Below are positions 6,604 to 10,751 of a stretch of 10,751 bases of DNA, one piece after another. Under the pieces are notes generated by a model. The model did no database searches. It had not been told where the DNA came from and saw nothing but the letters and a program-made list of their open reading frames with translations. Both the position numbers and the translations under genes were made by a program. Source of the stretch: Methylophilaceae bacterium (lineage in GTDB: Bacteria > Pseudomonadota > Gammaproteobacteria > Burkholderiales > Methylophilaceae); contig JADGRN010000034.1 of assembly GCA_017880825.1 (NCBI GenBank), forward strand, positions 1-10,751. The letters are read 5' to 3'. The first letter of the stretch is position 1; every line of letters begins with the position of its first letter.

Positions 6604-8561
6604 GCTGCTTTAGTCTGATCGGTATCAGCCTCAAATGCCAGGGCATTGCTCATGTGCTGGCGCAATACTTTGAGGTCAGCCGTCTGCGCCTGGAGGCTTT
6701 TCTCAATATTTTCCAGTTCACCGATGCGCTCTTCCAGCGTGTCAGTGGCTTTGTAGATACGCTTGATGCTTTCCAGGCGACGGCGCAATTGCAACTGATG
6801 TTCGCGCACTTGCGATTCCATGGGCGCAATGACCGCTTTCAGCCAGTTTTCCACATCACGATTAGCCACTTCATAGACGTGGATGACGCGGCTGGCCAGG
6901 GTTTCGAAAAACTTGGTCGTCAGCGTCATCTTTTCGTTGGCGATCATGTTGAATGCAGTATTGAACTGCTCCTTGTAGGTACGTTCCAGCTTGGCCAATT
7001 CCTTTTGATAGCGCAGGGTGGAAAACGCAGGAGGATCCACTTGGCGCAAATTATGTTCTTTGGAAAACTTCTCATACATGGCGTCCATCATCTTCGTGAT
7101 TTCTTCGATCTGAGTTTCAGACTTGACCAGCCGGTCTTTCAGATCAGCGAAGAAAGCATCCATGGCGCCACGAATGCTCTTGGTGAAATTGGCTGTCACC
7201 ATGGCTTCACGGGTCTTGTGCACTTCATTTCTCAGCGCTTCCATGCCCAGCAGCGTAAACAACTGGTTGGTCTGCTGCGAGAACACGCTGCGCAACGCCT
7301 GAAAGCGTTGCAGGCCTTTTTCGAAGTTTTCCTTGTCGGTTTTGACCTTGTTCATCATGTGTTCGACCACGTCTTCATTTTTGCCGCGCAACTCTCTCAA
7401 CTCATCCAGTTGCTCGTTCAGCCCATGTAGGCGGGCATCAAGAATCATACTGGAATTGTTGATGAGGTCTTCGATTTCATTCTGCGTGTTGTCACGCACA
7501 ATTTCCTTCTTGGAAGGAATCAGTTCATCGGAAAGTGCTTTTTCCAGCTCCAGTACCCGGCTTTTAGCCAGCAAGTCATCATCGCCGTTGACCTTGGCCA
7601 GCAAGGCTTTCTGAGCGGAAATCGGGAAAATCTGGTTAGCCTGAATGCCTAACAACTCTGCACTGGTGTTGATTTGCTTGGTGAGTTCCTTCTGAATTTC
7701 GGCTTCGTTTTTGAGTTCGTCCCACAGACCATCTATCTTGTTCAGCACCACCAGACGGCCTTTTTGTTTCCAGCGCGTGCCGCTGATGTATTGGCGCCAG
7801 ACCTCAATTTCAGATTTGGTAACGCCGGTATCCGCCGCCAGAATGAACAGCACGGCGTGGGCATTGGGCAACATGTTGAGGGTCAACTCAGGCTCGGTAC
7901 CGATGGCATTCAGACCGGGGGTATCAAGAATGACCAGGCCCTGCTCCAGAAGCGGGTGCGGGAAGTTGATGATGGCATAACGCCAACATGGGATATCGAT
8001 GCTGCCATCTTCGTTGAGCGACATCGCATCATCCGCACTATTGGGGTCAAACAGGCCATAACTTTCAGCTTCTTCCACCGTTACCCGCTTGGTACGACTG
8101 ACTTGCTTGAAAGCGGCAACCATGCTGTCTCTGTTATCCACGTTGAACTCGAACACCGTCCATTCGTCCGGATAGCGCTTGTACTCGGTAGTAGTCGCGT
8201 CAGAAACACGGGTTTCGATAGGCAACGCCTGTAGCGAAGTCGGCTTGCTTGGGTCGTAGAGCAACTCGGTCGGACACATGGTGGTACGACCCGCAGTGGA
8301 AGGCAGCAAGCGCTGACCGTAACCGGCAAAGAAGATGGCATTGATCAGCTCGGACTTGCCGCGCGAGAATTCGGCCACAAAAGCGACGTTGAGCTTGTCT
8401 TCACGCAGTCTTTCCAGCAGATGCTGGATGCGCTGATCAATCTGCGCATCATTCAGCTCCTGCTCGTTCAGCCAGTTGCGGTAATCACAGATGATATCCA
8501 CTAGCCCCTTGCGCCATTCAGCATAGACGGCGAACTGATGGACAAGTTTGTTTTCGGCCAT
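6600..8561 (-). CDS. Bacterial dynamin-like GTPase (dynamin family protein)
   Basis: The protein is 653 residues. The N-terminal GTPase domain has a P-loop of AEFSRGKS (63-70), a switch I threonine in GRTTMCPTEL (91-100), DTPG (213-216) and NKID (274-277). The rest is long and helical with heptad-like stretches (about 350-450 and 590-640), as in dynamin stalks. Bacterial dynamin-like proteins bind, remodel or fuse membranes; a membrane role here is family knowledge, not shown. I see no transmembrane pair, so membrane contact would be through a paddle or amphipathic helix. The first P-loop glycine is alanine; from memory this occurs in close relatives. The start ATG at 8561 has AGGA seven bases upstream. 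It overlaps ccoS by ATGA and heads a three-gene operon with ccoS and a 33-residue membrane protein. Its job in that operon is unknown. Confidence 0.9.
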   Translation of the reverse strand: MAENKLVHQFAVYAEWRKGLVDIICDYRNWLNEQELNDAQIDQRIQHLLERLREDKLNVAFVAEFSRGKSELINAIFFAGYGQRLLPSTAGRTTMCPTELLYDPSKPTSLQALPIETRVSDATTTEYKRYPDEWTVFEFNVDNRDSMVAAFKQVSRTKRVTVEEAESYGLFDPNSADDAMSLNEDGSIDIPCWRYAIINFPHPLLEQGLVILDTPGLNAIGTEPELTLNMLPNAHAVLFILAADTGVTKSEIEVWRQYISGTRWKQKGRLVVLNKIDGLWDELKNEAEIQKELTKQINTSAELLGIQANQIFPISAQKALLAKVNGDDDLLAKSRVLELEKALSDELIPSKKEIVRDNTQNEIEDLINNSSMILDARLHGLNEQLDELRELRGKNEDVVEHMMNKVKTDKENFEKGLQRFQALRSVFSQQTNQLFTLLGMEALRNEVHKTREAMVTANFTKSIRGAMDAFFADLKDRLVKSETQIEEITKMMDAMYEKFSKEHNLRQVDPPAFSTLRYQKELAKLERTYKEQFNTAFNMIANEKMTLTTKFFETLASRVIHVYEVANRDVENWLKAVIAPMESQVREHQLQLRRRLESIKRIYKATDTLEERIGELENIEKSLQAQTADLKVLRQHMSNALAFEADTDQTKAA

Positions 8562-8693
8562 GGTTGTTCCTGAAGATCAATATTTCGTATTACTCTAGCA
8601 TGCTTGCAACAATAATCAAATAAATCAGCCGGCTAATGCGCATATCTCATCTAAAATTCAGACCAGCGGAGCACAATTACAGACTAACGGTAA

Positions 8694-8724
8694 TTGGAAG
8701 CCGTATTACACATTCTGCTATCAT
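8694..8724 (+). promoter_or_regulatory. Candidate promoter of the DUF971-ubiE-ubiJ operon
   Basis: An extended -10 element, TGC followed by TATCAT (8716-8724), matches the consensus at five of six hexamer positions. A weak -35 TTGGAA (8694-8699) is 19 bases upstream, which is long but tolerated with an extended -10. Transcription would start near 8731, giving a leader of about 20 bases. The opposite strand must also carry the promoter for the dynamin-like gene; only weak candidates were seen there. Confidence 0.4.
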
Positions 8725-8751
8725 CTTGGTTTTACTGATATACCCTATTTT

Positions 8752-9132
8752 ATGAGCGGTCTCACCCCCAGTTCGCCCCGCCCGGTTGATATTCGCCTGC
8801 ATCAGGCCTCACGCCAGCTGGAAATCACTTTTGATGACGAAACGCATTGCATGCTGTCCTGCGAGTTCCTGCGTGCCTACTCGCCATCCGCCGAGGTGCG
8901 TGGCCACGGCCCGGGGCAGGAAGTGCTGCAAATCGGCAAGGAGAATGTCAATATCACCGCTATCGAGCCGGTCGGCAACTACGCCGTCAAGCTTATATTC
9001 TCCGATAGTCACGATACCGGCCTTTACTCCTGGGACTACCTCTATGAACTGGGCCGCGATTACGATGCCTTGTGGCTGAAATATCTGGCTAGACTCGCCG
9101 CTGCCGGTGTGCAGCGCAAACAGCAAACTTGA
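8752..9132 (+). CDS. DUF971 / gamma-butyrobetaine hydroxylase-like N-terminal domain protein
   Basis: This 126-residue protein consists almost entirely of one DUF971 domain, the same fold that forms the N-terminal part of gamma-butyrobetaine dioxygenases. Recognisable parts are [19 protein letters not shown] (23-41), the turn VRGHGPGQ (49-56) and [18 protein letters not shown] (84-101). His32, Cys33, Cys37 and His87 fall near the places where the dioxygenase domain binds a structural zinc, so metal binding is possible but only inferred. There is no catalytic dioxygenase domain. The ATG at 8752 has no clear ribosome binding site. The gene ends 11 bases before ubiE and is probably cotranscribed with it. 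A link to ubiquinone synthesis is suggested only by this neighbourhood. Confidence 0.88.
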   Translation: MSGLTPSSPRPVDIRLHQASRQLEITFDDETHCMLSCEFLRAYSPSAEVRGHGPGQEVLQIGKENVNITAIEPVGNYAVKLIFSDSHDTGLYSWDYLYELGRDYDALWLKYLARLAAAGVQRKQQT

Positions 9133-9143
9133 AAAGTACCGAT

Positions 9144-9884
9144 ATGAGCGAAAAACCAACCACACACTTTGGGTTCCAGACCGTGGACGAAAATGAAAAA
9201 GCGCGTAAAGTCGGCGCGGTATTTCATTCCGTGGCGCAGCGCTATGACCTGATGAACGATGTCATGTCCGCCGGACTGCACCGGCTGTGGAAGCGTTTTG
9301 CGCTGGAAATCAGCGGCGTCCGCGCTGGCGACCGGGTGCTGGATGTAGCGGGTGGCAGCGGTGACATGTCACGCCTGTTTGCCAATAAAGTTGGTAGCAG
9401 CGGCCAGGTCATACTGACCGACATTAACGCCTCCATGCTCAGCGTAGGGCGCGACCGCCTGATAGACGATGGCGCGGCGGTGCCTGCGCTGCAATGCGAC
9501 GCGGAAAAACTGCCTTTCCCGGACCAGTATTTCGACTGCGTGTGCGTGGCTTTCGGCCTGCGCAACATGACGCACAAGGAAGCCGCACTGGCAGAGATGC
9601 AACGCGTGCTGAAAATCGGCGGCCGCCTGCTGGTGCTGGAATTCTCGCAAGTATGGAAACCGCTGGCGCCGCTGTACGATGCCTATTCATTCAAGCTGCT
9701 GCCGCTGATGGGCAAATTATTGGCCAAGGATGCCGACAGCTACCAGTATCTGGCCGAATCCATCCGCATGCACCCGGACCAGGAAACGTTGCGCAAGATG
9801 ATGCTGGATGCGGGGCTATCCAAGGTGGACTACTACAATCTGGCGGCGGGTGTGGTGGCGCTGCATAAGGGCTGGAAAACCTGA
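9144..9884 (+). CDS. ubiE: Ubiquinone/menaquinone biosynthesis C-methyltransferase UbiE
   Basis: UbiE transfers a methyl group from S-adenosylmethionine to carbon 2 of the demethoxy-ubiquinol ring (and to demethylmenaquinol where menaquinone is made). The protein is 246 residues, the usual length. Diagnostic parts are THFGFQTV (7-14), [16 protein letters not shown] (27-42), the SAM-binding motif [11 protein letters not shown] (65-74), the acidic residue after strand 2 in LTDIN (91-95), FPDQYFDCV (125-133), FGLRN (137-141), a [12 protein letters not shown] stretch and a final [13 protein letters not shown]. The ATG at 9144 matches family starts. A TTG at 9129 overlaps the DUF971 stop and would add five residues, which is less likely. 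The ribosome binding site is weak, so coupling with the upstream gene is plausible. ubiJ follows 15 bases later. Confidence 0.97.
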   Translation: MSEKPTTHFGFQTVDENEKARKVGAVFHSVAQRYDLMNDVMSAGLHRLWKRFALEISGVRAGDRVLDVAGGSGDMSRLFANKVGSSGQVILTDINASMLSVGRDRLIDDGAAVPALQCDAEKLPFPDQYFDCVCVAFGLRNMTHKEAALAEMQRVLKIGGRLLVLEFSQVWKPLAPLYDAYSFKLLPLMGKLLAKDADSYQYLAESIRMHPDQETLRKMMLDAGLSKVDYYNLAAGVVALHKGWKT

Positions 9885-9899
9885 TCCGAGCCTACCGTC

Positions 9900-10505
9900 A
9901 TGTTCAAACAAATCTCTACCCGGATACTCAACCACCTTATCCGCCAAAATGCATGGGCGCGTGCGCTATTGCTGCCTTACGCCGGCAAGACCGTGCGCTT
10001 CAATATCGTGCCATTGACTGCTACGCTCATCGTGCTGGAAGACGGTGGACTGGCCATGGCGGGGGAAGCCACCGAACCCGATACCAGCGTGACGCTGCCG
10101 CCAACTGCCGCACTGCGCCTGCTTGCCGGTGATGAAGCGGCGAACACGCTGATTACGCTGGAAGGCGATAGCGAGCTGGCAAGCGCCATCTCCAAAGTGC
10201 TGCGCAACATGTCGTGGGAGTATGAGGAAGATTTAAGTCGTGTCATTGGCGATATTCCGGCACATCAGCTGGCCGAGTTCGGGCGCAGGGTTACTACGGA
10301 AAGCAAACGTCAAGTCATCAGCCTGGCTGGTATGTTCGCTGAGTACTGGCAGGAAGAACAACCGCTCATCGCCAAAAAACGCCATGTGCAACAGTTTGTG
10401 AAAGATGTGGATACGCTACGTGAAGATGTGGAGCGGTTGGCCAAATACATGGAAAAACTGCAGGCGAAGATCCAGGAAAAGGCTGAGAAATTAGGGAACC
10501 TCTGA
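9900..10505 (+). CDS. ubiJ: Ubiquinone biosynthesis accessory factor UbiJ (SCP2 domain)
   Basis: UbiJ is a lipid-binding accessory protein of the aerobic ubiquinone biosynthesis complex, thought to present polyprenyl intermediates to the Ubi enzymes together with UbiK. The protein is 201 residues: an SCP2 sterol-carrier-like domain (about 15-115), a linker including MSWEYEEDLSRVIGD, and a C-terminal coiled coil (about 165-198, LREDVERLAKYMEKLQ), the standard UbiJ layout. Its place after ubiE fits the ubiE-ubiJ-ubiB order seen in many proteobacteria. The last codons (GNL and the stop) are read from GGGAACCTCTGA, which looks like the end of the repeat that follows, so the natural C-terminus may have been altered by an insertion. 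ubiB is not present before the window ends. Confidence 0.93.
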   Translation: MFKQISTRILNHLIRQNAWARALLLPYAGKTVRFNIVPLTATLIVLEDGGLAMAGEATEPDTSVTLPPTAALRLLAGDEAANTLITLEGDSELASAISKVLRNMSWEYEEDLSRVIGDIPAHQLAEFGRRVTTESKRQVISLAGMFAEYWQEEQPLIAKKRHVQQFVKDVDTLREDVERLAKYMEKLQAKIQEKAEKLGNL

Positions 10506-10525
10506 TTAAGTCCACCATGAGCCGC

Positions 10526-10628
10526 GTTGCTATCGAAAATGGGATGATTGCTAGGCGCACGCCGCAGGTCGTAGTTATTCTACGAAGCCAAGGCGTGCAA
10601 CAACGCAAGCGCCCATTTTCGATGCAAC
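10526..10628. repeat. Nested long inverted repeat (first cruciform of the element)
   Basis: The outer arms are 10526-10543 (GTTGCTATCGAAAATGGG) and 10612-10628, complementary over 17 positions with one bulged base. Inside, GCACGCC (10557-10563) pairs with GGCGTGC (10592-10598), and TCGTAG (10569-10574) pairs with CTACGA (10580-10585) around the loop TTATT. The whole forms a stem-loop of about 100 bases with internal mismatches. Confidence 0.7.
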
Positions 10629-10635
10629 CCTTCGG

Positions 10636-10737
10636 GACAACGGTTTTGCGGGCGGTCTGCGGCGTCAGACTTCTCGTTAAGGGAATGGCCATTAACTTCG
10701 AAGCCTTCCTTGCATCCCATCCCGCAAAGCCGCTGTC
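10636..10737. repeat. Second long inverted repeat of the element
   Basis: The arms 10636-10652 (GACAACGGTTTTGCGGG) and 10721-10737 are complementary at 15 of 17 positions. Inside are two smaller palindromes: GTCTG (10655-10659) with CAGAC (10666-10670), and GTTAA (10676-10680) with TTAAC (10692-10696). It lies directly after the first cruciform. Confidence 0.65.
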
Positions 10738-10751
10738 GCGGCCATGTGGGA

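Larger units (their letters stand above)
10494..10751. repeat. Palindrome-rich dispersed-repeat or miniature mobile element (right end outside window)
   Basis: This stretch holds no convincing gene and is built of nested inverted repeats (two large ones are listed separately). It begins with GGGAACCTCTGATTAAG, which looks like a terminal repeat of a small mobile element and is directly fused to the ubiJ reading frame. The minus strand carries a 46-residue frame (10580-10720) whose sequence resembles short hypothetical proteins that I recall, without being able to check, from repeat copies in several betaproteobacteria. No transposase and no right end are visible, so its full length and its class are open. 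Alternative readings are a non-coding RNA region or an insertion-sequence remnant. Confidence 0.55.

Noticed and set aside
6654..7430. 258-residue plus-strand open frame
   Set aside because: It is antisense to the coiled-coil part of the dynamin-like gene; its composition is what the reverse of that helical region would give.
7674..8234. 186-residue plus-strand open frame
   Set aside because: It is antisense to the GTPase domain of the dynamin-like protein, where the G3 and G4 motifs lie.
10580..10720. 46-residue minus-strand frame inside the terminal repeat
   Set aside because: It has a start and stop, but lies wholly in nested palindromes, has no ribosome binding site and ends inside a hairpin loop. 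Similar predicted peptides are probably over-annotated repeat copies.

Overview
The window looks like an ordinary chromosomal stretch from a betaproteobacterium, possibly Nitrosomonadales or Methylophilales-like. That placement is an inference from gene content and order: a divergent M16 peptidase pair / ftsY-ftsE-ftsX-rpoH, a DUF971-ubiE-ubiJ block and a ccoS gene. The G+C content is moderately high. No tRNA, rRNA, CRISPR array or complete insertion sequence was seen.

Layout, left to right. (1) Positions 1-2462, minus strand: two tandem periplasmic M16 metallopeptidase-family genes. The upstream gene keeps the HxxEH zinc motif and the downstream gene, cut by the window edge, has lost it. (2) Positions 2463-2658: a short divergent promoter region. 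(3) Positions 2659-5214, plus strand: ftsY (signal recognition particle receptor) and ftsE-ftsX (divisome ABC complex), tightly packed and probably one transcript. (4) Positions 5215-5317: a gap holding a clear CIRCE operator, then rpoH (heat-shock sigma factor, 5318-6193). A perfect 17-bp-stem hairpin closes rpoH and also serves the convergent operon. (5) Positions 6276-8561, minus strand: an operon of a large bacterial dynamin-like GTPase, ccoS (cbb3 oxidase assembly) overlapping it by ATGA, and an unannotated 33-residue single-pass membrane protein. (6) Positions 8562-8751: a divergent promoter region. (7) Positions 8752-10505, plus strand: a DUF971 protein, ubiE and ubiJ (ubiquinone biosynthesis). 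(8) Positions 10494-10751: a palindrome-rich, mobile-looking repeat that supplies the last codons and stop of ubiJ and runs off the window. It sits where ubiB would often be expected.

How the parts relate: the plus-strand cluster couples membrane-protein targeting and cell division to the heat-shock sigma gene, and the CIRCE site suggests that HrcA also controls rpoH. The right-hand half concerns respiration: cbb3 oxidase maturation beside a membrane-acting GTPase, then quinone synthesis.

Most of the window is housekeeping. The items most worth a second look are the CIRCE-rpoH arrangement, the dynamin-ccoS-small-protein operon, and the repeat fused to the ubiJ end.
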